Source of the DNA: an uncultured Erysipelotrichaceae bacterium
Lineage (GTDB): Bacteria > Bacillota_I > Bacilli_A > Erysipelotrichales > Erysipelotrichaceae
Direction of reading: 5' to 3'
DNA length: 64,000 nucleotides
Assembly (NCBI GenBank): GCA_945875435.1
Contig: CAMCKH010000002.1
Coordinates: 62,001 to 126,000 of the forward strand
How positions within the stretch are numbered: the stretch's first letter is position 1; each line of letters begins with the position of its first letter. The notes below the pieces were generated by a model. It was not told where the DNA came from, made no database searches, and was given only the letters and a program-made list of their open reading frames with translations. Shown here in pieces: positions 27,718-34,179 of this stretch. Both the position numbers and the translations under genes were made by a program.

Positions 27718-29045
27718 TAGCTTTCACCTTCCGTAACCATTTCAAGTGTAATATTTAAAGTTTTTTGTAATAATTCTAATTTTACATAAGGGTTTGAAGT
27801 TTTGTTTATTTGTAGTTCGATATCACTAGTTCCTACCCCAACATTTTTAAGATCTAAAAAAACAGTTAAATCTTCTTTATTAATTTGTGAAATATTACTT
27901 TCACTACCATATACTTTAACTGAAACAGTTGTCTGATTATCTAAAACTTTAACATTATAAGTGTTGTCATAATTTTCAAGCGTTATCGGAACTGCTTCAA
28001 CAATTTTTTCTTTTTTCTCAGCAACTTTAATCTCTAAATTTAATTTTGTGATATCACTGCTAGTAACATTGTTCGGTAATGATATAGGTTGAGTCATCTT
28101 AGTATCCTTACTAAGAGTACTAGCATCAATATTAACTGTTACATAATTAATATTCGCAAGTTCACTTTCAGGTGCATAAATTGTAACTGTCTGATGATCC
28201 ATATAAACACTATCGATAGCTAAATTATTTGGAAGCTCTCCAGTTATATTCATAACAACAGGAACTGTTTTATTTGGCGAAGAAACCGAAACAGACACAT
28301 TAACCTTGTTAGGAACAATGTCGGCATTTACTGGTTCCCCTTTTTTATTATAAGCAACAAGAACAGCTTCTTTACTAAAATCACCACTAATCCCATTAAC
28401 ATCAATCAACGCCTTAACAAAAGCTATACTATCTAAAACATCTTGAGAAGCTCTGATATTTACTTTATTTTTTTCAAATATTGGATTTGATAAAATATAT
28501 TTATCTTCTAATTTATCTGCATTAATAAAATCATAAGAAATTGGAAATTGTGAAGTTGTTTTCTTTTTAAGCGTAACAATCGCATTACTTGGATTAATCT
28601 TGATATCAACACCCTCTCCATAACCTATAGCTTGCAGTTTAACATTATGAGTACCTTCAGTATAACCTTCTAAATCAACTAAACAATAACCTTTTTTACT
28701 AGTTGCACTATTGACATTGACAGCATCACCACTAAAAGTTAAATCACAATATTCAGGAACATTGCTTATTTCAAAAGTTTCATTATTGTATCTTTCAGTA
28801 ACACTAATTTGATTTAAATTTTTTGAACTATTTAAACTTTTAGTAAAAATACCATCTTCTGAATTAAAATTAATACTAAAATAAAGAACTATCGCAATCC
28901 CAAGAGCTACAATAAAAGAATATCTATTTTCAAAAATAAATCTATCAATATAGGTACTAAACCACTTAAATATTTTAAAAATATTATCTTCAAAAGAATT
29001 GTAAGAATCGCTAATATTTTTTTTATTTTTACCTTGATTAACCAT
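27717..29045 (-). CDS. cdaR: CdaA regulator CdaR (YbbR repeat protein)
   Basis: Membrane-anchored regulator of the diadenylate cyclase. One membrane segment (about residues 40-58) is followed by an extracytoplasmic region of about 385 residues made of YbbR-like repeats, with recurring 'P.V..I.G..P' and 'V.V.G....' patterns. I take ATG 29045 as start because AAAGG lies eight bases upstream; an upstream GTG at 29054 is too close. It overlaps cdaA by eight bases and abuts glmM. Confidence 0.92.
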   Translation of the reverse strand: MVNQGKNKKNISDSYNSFEDNIFKIFKWFSTYIDRFIFENRYSFIVALGIAIVLYFSINFNSEDGIFTKSLNSSKNLNQISVTERYNNETFEISNVPEYCDLTFSGDAVNVNSATSKKGYCLVDLEGYTEGTHNVKLQAIGYGEGVDIKINPSNAIVTLKKKTTSQFPISYDFINADKLEDKYILSNPIFEKNKVNIRASQDVLDSIAFVKALIDVNGISGDFSKEAVLVAYNKKGEPVNADIVPNKVNVSVSVSSPNKTVPVVMNITGELPNNLAIDSVYMDHQTVTIYAPESELANINYVTVNIDASTLSKDTKMTQPISLPNNVTSSDITKLNLEIKVAEKKEKIVEAVPITLENYDNTYNVKVLDNQTTVSVKVYGSESNISQINKEDLTVFLDLKNVGVGTSDIELQINKTSNPYVKLELLQKTLNITLEMVTEGES

Positions 29046-30018
29046 TATTATCACCTTTATTTGTATTATCTAAAACCTCTATAGCATCATCATTATTTTT
29101 AGATTCATAAATTAACTTTCTATTATTTTTATTTTCAGGTATTTTCATTTCTCTCAAAGGAATATTATTTGTAATTACCAATTTATTTTCATCATCTATT
29201 AAAACTTTATTATCATTTCTAGTAATTTCAATTTCTTCATTTTTAATTACTCTATTTAAGAATTTTTTAAGTTCGTCGTGATTTAATTTAGTAATTCTTC
29301 CTTTTTCAGCTACACTAATAGTTCCAGTTTCTTCAGATACAACAAAGGTAATCGCATCACTTACTTCAGAAATACCCAATGCAGCTCTGTGTCTTGATCC
29401 GTATTTATTTGAAATTACTTGTTGTGAAGTTGAAGGAAAATATGCACTAGCACAGACTATTTTCATACCGTTAATAATTACTGCACCATCATGCAGAGGT
29501 GTTGTAGTCATAAAAATACTAGTTAAAAGCTCAGCATTCACATCGCTATTCAACTTAATTCCTGTATCAATATATTCTTTCATAGATTGCATTTGTTCAA
29601 TAGAAATTAAAGCACCTACTCTTTTTTCACTTAAAATCACAAGAGTATCGTATAACTCTTTTGACAATTTTTCTTTTTCATCACTTAATAAAATATTAAA
29701 TTTATTAAAATTATTACTTTTACCTAATTTCTCTAAAAAACTTCTAATTTCAGGTTGAAATATAATAACAATACCTAAAAACCCCCAATTCACTACCATT
29801 GATGTTAATGAAGAAACGGTTTTTAAATTAAAAAGTTTTGCGAGTAAATCAATCAATATAATAACAAATATTCCTTTAAAAATTTGCACAGTTCTAGTGT
29901 TATTTTTAATAATTTTAATTGTATAATGGATTATAAAAAACATAATACCAATATCTAATAATATTCTTGAAACATTCCAAATGGTTTGTATTATTAAATT
30001 TATACTATAATCTTGCAT
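29038..30018 (-). CDS. cdaA: Diadenylate cyclase CdaA (DacA)
   Basis: Makes the second messenger c-di-AMP from two ATP. Three N-terminal hydrophobic helices (about 12-95) precede a DAC domain with the catalytic motifs LHDGAVII (about 174-181) and GSRHRAALG (about 205-213). The C-terminal tail (about 265-326) is charged and low in complexity. It has an AAAGGAG site and is the first gene of the cdaA-cdaR-glmM operon. c-di-AMP typically controls potassium and osmolyte balance and hence cell-wall stress. Confidence 0.97.
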   Translation of the reverse strand: MQDYSINLIIQTIWNVSRILLDIGIMFFIIHYTIKIIKNNTRTVQIFKGIFVIILIDLLAKLFNLKTVSSLTSMVVNWGFLGIVIIFQPEIRSFLEKLGKSNNFNKFNILLSDEKEKLSKELYDTLVILSEKRVGALISIEQMQSMKEYIDTGIKLNSDVNAELLTSIFMTTTPLHDGAVIINGMKIVCASAYFPSTSQQVISNKYGSRHRAALGISEVSDAITFVVSEETGTISVAEKGRITKLNHDELKKFLNRVIKNEEIEITRNDNKVLIDDENKLVITNNIPLREMKIPENKNNRKLIYESKNNDDAIEVLDNTNKGDNNG

Positions 30019-30073
30019 AAAACTCCTTTTAATAACATCTCAATTATAACATAATTTAAAAACCTTTTTATAA

Positions 30074-30103
30074 TTGGATTTTTTTTAAAAAATATATTAT
30101 AAT
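30074..30103 (+). promoter_or_regulatory. Promoter of tRNA-Leu
   Basis: TTGGAT (30074-30079), 18 bp, TATAAT (30098-30103), eight bp before the mature tRNA 5' end. Confidence 0.7.
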
Positions 30104-30111
30104 ATTTTAGC

Positions 30112-30195
30112 GCATCAGTGGTGGAATGGTAGACACGCACGCTTGAGGGGCGTGTGAAGCAATTCGTGCAAGTTCAAGTCTTGTCTGATGCACCA
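30112..30195 (+). tRNA. tRNA-Leu (anticodon GAG)
   Basis: An 84-nt class II tRNA. Acceptor GCATCAG pairs with CTGATGC, the discriminator is A and the CCA is encoded. The anticodon stem CACGC/GCGTG closes loop TTGAGGG (anticodon GAG), a long variable arm follows (typical of Leu/Ser), and the T-arm is GCAAG-TTCAAGT-CTTGT. It reads CUC/CUU leucine codons. Confidence 0.96.
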
Positions 30196-30232
30196 TTTAT
30201 GAAAAAAGTCCCTAAAAATAGGGACTTTTTAT
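30184..30232 (+). repeat. Direct repeat copy A: tRNA-Leu 3' end plus terminator (att-like)
   Basis: 49 bp starting in the tRNA acceptor 3' strand (TCTGATGCACCA) and running through the terminator hairpin. It matches 30901-30949 at 47 of 49 positions. This is the layout expected for an attachment site of a tRNA-integrating element. Confidence 0.8.
30202..30232 (+). terminator. Terminator of tRNA-Leu
   Basis: AAAAAGTCCC TAAAAATA GGGACTTTTT hairpin with T-run, seven bases after the CCA. Confidence 0.85.
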
Positions 30233-30259
30233 TATTTAGCCACGAATTTTTGGTTTTTA

Positions 30260-30463
30260 TCACTCAATTTCTAAACCATCAATAACATTTATTAACCATT
30301 CTTTTTTACTTTGTTTAGTTTTAGTTAAATATGTTTGTAGTTTGTCAAAACTTTCATTTGGGATTATGATGTTAAGGGTTCTCCCGCCCTCTCTTTGTTT
30401 TCTTTGGTTTTCTCTCCAGTATTCTCTCATCAGTTCTTTAACTGACATTTCTTTATTATTCAT
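30260..30463 (-). CDS. Small ribbon-helix-helix-like protein, 67 aa
   Basis: A 67-residue basic protein. The N-terminal half (SVKELMREYWRENQRKQREGG) is a charged helix. The second half, RTLNIIIPNESFDKLQTYLTKTKQSKKEWLINVID (described: strand at about 29-34, helix about 37-48, helix about 51-62), has the strand-helix-helix layout of CopG/Arc-type DNA-binding proteins. A very strong AGAAAGGAG site precedes it by eight bases. It lies inside the tRNA-flanking island and a decayed copy of its second half lies at 30972-31060. A regulator of a small mobile or plasmid-like element is the likeliest role; antitoxin is an alternative. Confidence 0.7.
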   Translation of the reverse strand: MNNKEMSVKELMREYWRENQRKQREGGRTLNIIIPNESFDKLQTYLTKTKQSKKEWLINVIDGLEIE

Positions 30464-30477
30464 TTATGTTCTCCTTT

Positions 30478-30576
30478 CTATTTAACACCATTTCTTATAT
30501 GAATAAATAACATAATAGCAGTAATAATTATAAGTATAATTAATAATACTATTTGAATTATATCTAAAATTGTCAT
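30478..30576 (-). CDS. Small hydrophobic membrane peptide, 32 aa
   Basis: ATG 30576 to TAG 30478 encodes MTILDIIQ, then a run of Ile/Leu/Val/Ala (about residues 6-24), ending in HIRNGVK: one membrane helix with a positive C-terminal tail. A minus-strand TATAAT lies at 30605-30600, about 24 bases upstream. The ribosome-binding site (AAAGTAAAG) is weak. The stop is 14 bases before the RHH-like gene start, so the two could form one transcript. Size and composition resemble type I toxin or small membrane-regulator peptides, but no antisense RNA is proven. It could also be a chance reading frame in AT-rich DNA. Confidence 0.45.
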   Translation of the reverse strand: MTILDIIQIVLLIILIIITAIMLFIHIRNGVK

Positions 30577-30609
30577 ACTTTACTTTTTAATGAAAAACGA
30601 TTATACTTT

Positions 30610-30642
30610 AAGTAGCAGTTGGGTTTAGCACCCAACTACTTC
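30610..30642. repeat. Inverted repeat H2
   Basis: AGTTGGGT / ACCCAACT stem with loop TTAGC, extended by AAGT / ACTT. No T-run follows, so it is not an ordinary terminator. Confidence 0.65.
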
Positions 30643-30655
30643 TAGTATTTTAATA

Positions 30656-30688
30656 ATTAAAGTTAATATCGTGATTATTAACTTTAAT
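30656..30688. repeat. Inverted repeat H3
   Basis: Perfect 12-bp stem ATTAAAGTTAAT / ATTAACTTTAAT around a nine-base loop. Confidence 0.65.
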
Positions 30689-30691
30689 ACT

Positions 30692-30731
30692 AAAGCTATA
30701 ATTATATATTTATAATATAGCTTTTTTATTT
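30692..30731 (+). terminator. Inverted repeat H4, terminator-like
   Basis: AAAGCTAT / ATAGCTTT with an inner ATTATA / TATAAT pairing, followed by TTTTATTTT on the plus strand. No plus-strand gene ends upstream of it, other than the already terminated tRNA. Confidence 0.5.
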
Positions 30732-30784
30732 TGTCTTATAATCTCAAACTTTACTTTCCACATATTCTATTATATAATGGTGTT

Positions 30785-30815
30785 GTAACGGAAAAGGCTA
30801 AACCTTTTCCGTTAC
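30785..30815. repeat. Inverted repeat H5
   Basis: Perfect 13-bp stem GTAACGGAAAAGG / CCTTTTCCGTTAC with loop CTAAA. It is the strongest hairpin in the island and has no T-run. Confidence 0.75.
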
Positions 30816-30825
30816 TTTAAATAGT

Positions 30826-30888
30826 ACTCTTATCACTACTAGTTTTATTTCTATTTCTATGGTAGTAGTTGTTAAGAGTTTTTTATTT
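30826..30888 (+). terminator. Inverted repeat H6, terminator-like
   Basis: ACTCTTA..ACTACTA pairs with TAGTAGT..TAAGAGT around an 18-21-base loop, followed by TTTTTATTTT. It sits just before repeat copy B. Confidence 0.55.
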
Positions 30889-30900
30889 TCCTTCTCCATT

Positions 30901-30949
30901 TCTGATGCACCATTTATGAAAAAAGTCCTTATAAATAGGGACTTTTTAT
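30901..30949 (+). repeat. Direct repeat copy B: displaced tRNA-Leu 3' end plus terminator
   Basis: Matches 30184-30232 at 47 of 49 positions, with the first 28 bases identical. Upstream sequence is unrelated to the tRNA body, so this is not a second tRNA gene. The terminator hairpin is retained. Confidence 0.8.
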
Positions 30950-30971
30950 ATAGATACTAAATTTTATTATT

Positions 30972-31060
30972 AAACCACCAATAAACTTTTTACTTTGTTT
31001 AATTTTAGTTAAATGTTTTTATGCTTTGTTAAAACCTTTATTTAGAATTATTTCATTATT
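30972..31060 (-). pseudogene. Decayed fragment of an RHH-like gene
   Basis: Reading the minus strand gives I-L-N-K-G-F-N-K-A-stop-K-H-L-T-K-I-K-Q-S-K-K and then a shortened end. This lines up with the second half of the intact 67-aa protein (SFDKLQTYLTKTKQSKK) but carries a stop and a deletion of about 15 bases. It lies in the same position relative to repeat copy B as the intact gene does to copy A. Confidence 0.7.
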
Positions 31061-31085
31061 TTTTCTAAATATTTTTTAAAATAAA

Positions 31086-31110
31086 TAAAAAGGGTATTAA
31101 ACCCTTTTTA
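31086..31110 (-). terminator. Terminator of rpsB-tsf
   Basis: AAAAAGGGT / ACCCTTTTT hairpin with a T-run on the minus strand, overlapping the tsf stop. Confidence 0.85.
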
Positions 31111-31995
31111 TTTAGACATTTTTGCTACTTCTTCAGCAAAATTTTCTTCTTTCTTTTCAATACCTTCACCAACTTCAAATCTTACAAATTTAATAACTTC
31201 AGTATTGTTGTTAGCTAAATATTCACCACATTTTAAACCAGGTTCTTTAAAATATACTTGGTCTACTAAGCATAATTCTTGTAGAGATTTACTTAATCTA
31301 CCTTCAACTATTTTTTCTAAAACAGCAAGTGGTTTATTTGAATTAGCTTCATCATTTTTAAGAATTTCTAATTGTATTTCTCTTTCGTGAGCAATAAATT
31401 CAGCAGACATATAATTTCTTGAAATATATGAAGGATTCATACTAGCAACTTGCATCGCCATATCTTTAGCAACAACTGCATTATCGCTATTTTTACATAA
31501 AGTGATAACAGAAATTTTACCACCCATATGAATGTATAATCCGAATACATCAGTATCCACTTTTTCAATAATTTCAAATCTTCTTAATACAATTTTTTCA
31601 CCAATTGTAACATTAGCATTTACAAAAATTGATTCTAAAGTTTCATTTCCAACTTGTAAAGCTAAAGCCTCTTCAACTGTTTTAGCATTTGAATTAATAA
31701 TTGTATTTAAAGTAACATCTAATAATTCAATAAATTGTTGGTTCTTAGCAACAAAGTCAGTTTCACTATTAACTTCAATAATACAAGCACGATTTCCAGA
31801 CACTGCAGCTTTTGTAAGTCCTTCTGCAGCAATTCTTCCAGATTTTTTAGCAGCTTTCGCAATTCCTTTTTCTCTTAACCAATCTAAAGCCTTGGTAATA
31901 TCTCCATTAGTTTCTTCTAGTGCCTTTTTGCAATCAAGCATTCCAGCTCCAGATTTTTCACGTAATTCTTTAACTAATTGTGCACTAACAGCCAT
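31108..31995 (-). CDS. tsf: Translation elongation factor Ts
   Basis: Guanine-nucleotide exchange factor for EF-Tu, 295 residues. Start ATG 31995 (MAVSAQLVKELREKSGAGM) is chosen for the family N-terminus and the GAAGGAG site; an upstream in-frame start at 32028 lies inside rpsB. The UBA-like N-terminal domain is followed by the EF-Tu-contacting TDFVAKNQQF motif (about residues 79-88). The start lies two bases beyond the rpsB stop region, in the conserved rpsB-tsf pair. Confidence 0.97.
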   Translation of the reverse strand: MAVSAQLVKELREKSGAGMLDCKKALEETNGDITKALDWLREKGIAKAAKKSGRIAAEGLTKAAVSGNRACIIEVNSETDFVAKNQQFIELLDVTLNTIINSNAKTVEEALALQVGNETLESIFVNANVTIGEKIVLRRFEIIEKVDTDVFGLYIHMGGKISVITLCKNSDNAVVAKDMAMQVASMNPSYISRNYMSAEFIAHEREIQLEILKNDEANSNKPLAVLEKIVEGRLSKSLQELCLVDQVYFKEPGLKCGEYLANNNTEVIKFVRFEVGEGIEKKEENFAEEVAKMSK

Positions 31996-31996
31996 A

Positions 31997-32929
31997 TTAT
32001 TCTCCTTCCACTTCTTGACTAATTTCAACTACTTGTTCAGCCTCAACATTTTCCTCAGATTTTTCTTCTTTTTTAGGGAATACTCTTTTTTCTGAATTAA
32101 ATCTACGAGGTCTTGCATTTTTCTTTTCTTCGTTTTTAGCACGTCTGCGTCTTTCTTGTTCTTCAACGTGTTTTTCAACATTGATAATGACATCTTCCAT
32201 ACTAATATCTTCTAAACTTGGATCTTCTTGGTAAGCATCTTGCAAAATACCACCTTTAGTTTCTACTATCGCATCCGCAAGTAAACTAATAATTAATCTA
32301 ATTGATTTAATAGCATCGTCATTTGCAGGAATTGGATAATCAACTAAACTTGGATCGCAGTTTGTATCAATTAAACCAAATACAGGGATTTTTAATTTTC
32401 TAGCTTCCGCAACCGCATTGTGTTCTTCAGTAGGATCCACAACCACAATCGCATCAGGTAATTTTTTCATTTCTTTAATTCCGCCAAGGAAATTTTCTAA
32501 TCTAGTAGCTTCTTTTCTTAAGCCAATAACTTCCTTTTTAGGATATAAATTAATAGTATCGCTAGCTTCTAGTTCTTGAATTTCAAGTAATCTTTTAATT
32601 CTTTTTTGAATAGTTCTGAAATTAGTTAAAATTCCACCTAACCATCTTTGATTAATATAGAAACTACCACTTCTTAACGCTTCATCCAAAATAATTTGTT
32701 GAGCTTGTTTTTTAGTACCTACAAAAAGTACCTTTCCACCATTTTCTACAATTTCTTTCATCTTGCCATAAGCAACATCAATTGCAGCTAATGTTTTGTT
32801 TAGATCAATGATATAAATACCATTTTTAGCAGTGTAAATATTAACTTTACACTTAGGGTTCCATCTTCTAGTTTGATGCCCAAAATGAACACCATTTTCT
32901 AAAAGTTTACGCATTGAAACAATAGACAT
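31997..32929 (-). CDS. rpsB: 30S ribosomal protein S2 (uS2) with C-terminal extension
   Basis: Small-subunit ribosomal protein S2. [21 protein letters not shown] at the N-terminus and the [11 protein letters not shown] segment (about 66-76) are hallmark motifs, as is [15 protein letters not shown] (about 158-172). The 310 residues exceed the usual 230-260: after the S2 core, about 60 residues ([15 protein letters not shown] onward) are highly charged and end in an acidic Glu/Val stretch. The GGAGG site lies next to a possible regulatory pseudoknot. Confidence 0.97.
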   Translation of the reverse strand: MSIVSMRKLLENGVHFGHQTRRWNPKCKVNIYTAKNGIYIIDLNKTLAAIDVAYGKMKEIVENGGKVLFVGTKKQAQQIILDEALRSGSFYINQRWLGGILTNFRTIQKRIKRLLEIQELEASDTINLYPKKEVIGLRKEATRLENFLGGIKEMKKLPDAIVVVDPTEEHNAVAEARKLKIPVFGLIDTNCDPSLVDYPIPANDDAIKSIRLIISLLADAIVETKGGILQDAYQEDPSLEDISMEDVIINVEKHVEEQERRRRAKNEEKKNARPRRFNSEKRVFPKKEEKSEENVEAEQVVEISQEVEGE

Positions 32930-33002
32930 AATATACCTCCGTTAGTCCTCCACAAGTTCGAACATTTTTAACTAATAAGCACGGAAAAATGAATCCCTTG
33001 TG
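32930..33002 (-). promoter_or_regulatory. Candidate pseudoknot leader of rpsB
   Basis: On the minus strand, CACAAG (33002-32997) can pair with CTTGTG (32956-32951). CCGT..TTAGT (32984-32971, with a bulge) can pair with ACTAACGG (32946-32939), whose last two bases start the GGAGG ribosome-binding site. The two helices interleave, giving an H-type pseudoknot that would hide the site. S2 is known to repress its own operon in E. coli through a pseudoknot-containing leader. The pairings were found by eye, without an alignment. Confidence 0.45.
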
Positions 33003-33019
33003 TGTGTATTTTTGCATAA

Positions 33020-33049
33020 GCGATATAATTTTATCAAAATATAGACTTA
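33020..33049 (-). promoter_or_regulatory. Candidate promoter of rpsB-tsf
   Basis: Minus-strand TTTACT, 17 bp, TAAAAT, in the stretch before the leader. An overlapping TTGATA could be an alternative -35, so exact boxes are uncertain. Confidence 0.4.
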
Positions 33050-33090
33050 AAGTAAAGCGAAAAAAATATATTTCAAATTAAAATATGATG

Positions 33091-33096
33091 TATAAT
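33091..33096 (+). promoter_or_regulatory. -10 box directly before rseP (leaderless type)
   Basis: TATAAT, then TTAAAT, then ATG at 33103. It lies inside the upstream in-frame extension starting at 33085, which argues against that extension being translated. Confidence 0.6.
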
Positions 33097-33102
33097 TTAA
33101 AT

Positions 33103-34167
33103 ATGATTAATATATTAGTTTTTATTATTGCATTATCTTTTATAGTCTTAATCCATGAATTAGGACATTTAATAAGTGCTAAAATCTTTGGAGTGTTTTG
33201 TTTTGAATTTTCTATTGGTTTTGGTCCTAAAATTTTCTCATTCAAATATAAAGATACTTACTACAGCTTGCGTTTAATACCTTTAGGTGGGTATGTGTCT
33301 ATGGCGGGCGAAGTTGATGAGGATAATAATGAATTTAAAGATCGTGAAATACCTTATGAAAATACTCTTGCAGGAATATCTAAAATTAAAAAAATAATAA
33401 TTTTACTTGCGGGTGTATTTATGAATTTTTTATTATCTTATATAATTTTTTCATTAATTTTACTACACAATGGTAAACATGCCCTTCCACAACAACCAAT
33501 AATCACCAAAGTTGTTGAAAATTACCCTGCGGATATTGCTGGAATTAAAAGTGGTGATTTAATCAAAAAAATAACTTTCAATGATGGCACTGTTTTAAAT
33601 AACATCAAAAATTATGATGATATTTTAATTTTTGCAGGAGTTAAAGAAGGTGAAACAATTTTTAATATTTTAAGAAATAATGAAGAATTGACTTTCAAAA
33701 TAACCCCTATTAAAGAAAATGAAAGAAACATATATGGTTTTAGCTTCAAGGAAAAAGAAGTAATACCTATAACTATAACTAATACCTGGGTTTATGGTTT
33801 TGATTATATGTTTAGATTTTTAAAAAATATGTTCACAACTGTTGTGAATCTTTTTAAAGGAATTGGTCTTTCTGATGTAAGTGGACCTATAGGGATAGTT
33901 CAAGCTAGTTCAAGTGTTATCAAAAACGGTTTTAAAAGCTATATGTTTTTTGTAGCTTTAATATCATTAAATATCGGTTTAATGAATTTATTACCTATTC
34001 CTGCGGTAGATGGAGGTAGAGTTTTATTAACTTTAATTGAAATCATCATCAATAAAAAATTAAATAAAAAATTTGAATATTATGCAATAGGCATAAGTAT
34101 GCTTTTATTAATTATTCTAACAATAATTGTTACATTTAATGATATAATAAAATTGTTTATAAAATAG
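33103..34167 (+). CDS. rseP: Site-2 protease RseP/RasP
   Basis: Intramembrane zinc metalloprotease (M50). ATG 33103 gives MINILVFIIALSFIVLIHELGH, like other RseP starts; an upstream ATG at 33085 would place the -10 box inside the gene. The HELGH zinc motif lies in the first membrane helix (about residues 18-22). A PDZ domain follows (about 130-200), with PADIAGIKSGDLI as its core. The second catalytic motif is LLPIPAVDGGR (about 298-308). It acts on membrane-bound anti-sigma factors or signal-peptide remnants. There is no Shine-Dalgarno. Confidence 0.95.
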   Translation: MINILVFIIALSFIVLIHELGHLISAKIFGVFCFEFSIGFGPKIFSFKYKDTYYSLRLIPLGGYVSMAGEVDEDNNEFKDREIPYENTLAGISKIKKIIILLAGVFMNFLLSYIIFSLILLHNGKHALPQQPIITKVVENYPADIAGIKSGDLIKKITFNDGTVLNNIKNYDDILIFAGVKEGETIFNILRNNEELTFKITPIKENERNIYGFSFKEKEVIPITITNTWVYGFDYMFRFLKNMFTTVVNLFKGIGLSDVSGPIGIVQASSSVIKNGFKSYMFFVALISLNIGLMNLLPIPAVDGGRVLLTLIEIIINKKLNKKFEYYAIGISMLLLIILTIIVTFNDIIKLFIK

Positions 34168-34179
34168 GAGGGATTGTAA

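Larger units (their letters stand above)
30577..31086. other. Non-coding part of the tRNA-Leu island: hairpins, repeat copy B and gene relic
   Basis: About 510 bp without a convincing intact gene. It holds five inverted repeats (listed separately), the second copy of the tRNA 3' end/terminator repeat, a decayed fragment of the RHH-like gene, and then AT-rich sequence up to the tsf terminator. Confidence 0.7.

Noticed and set aside
30901-30949. Second tRNA-Leu gene
   Set aside because: Only the acceptor 3' strand and CCA are present; no D-arm, anticodon arm or T-arm precedes them.
32956-32963. GTTCGAAC palindrome as a LexA/SOS box before rpsB
   Set aside because: The Gram-positive LexA box needs CGAAC and GTTCG arms with a four-base gap in the opposite layout; an eight-base palindrome alone is not enough.
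33085-33102. Upstream start for rseP (MMYNLN extension)
   Set aside because: The extension contains the TATAAT box and has no ribosome-binding site; the family start fits ATG 33103.
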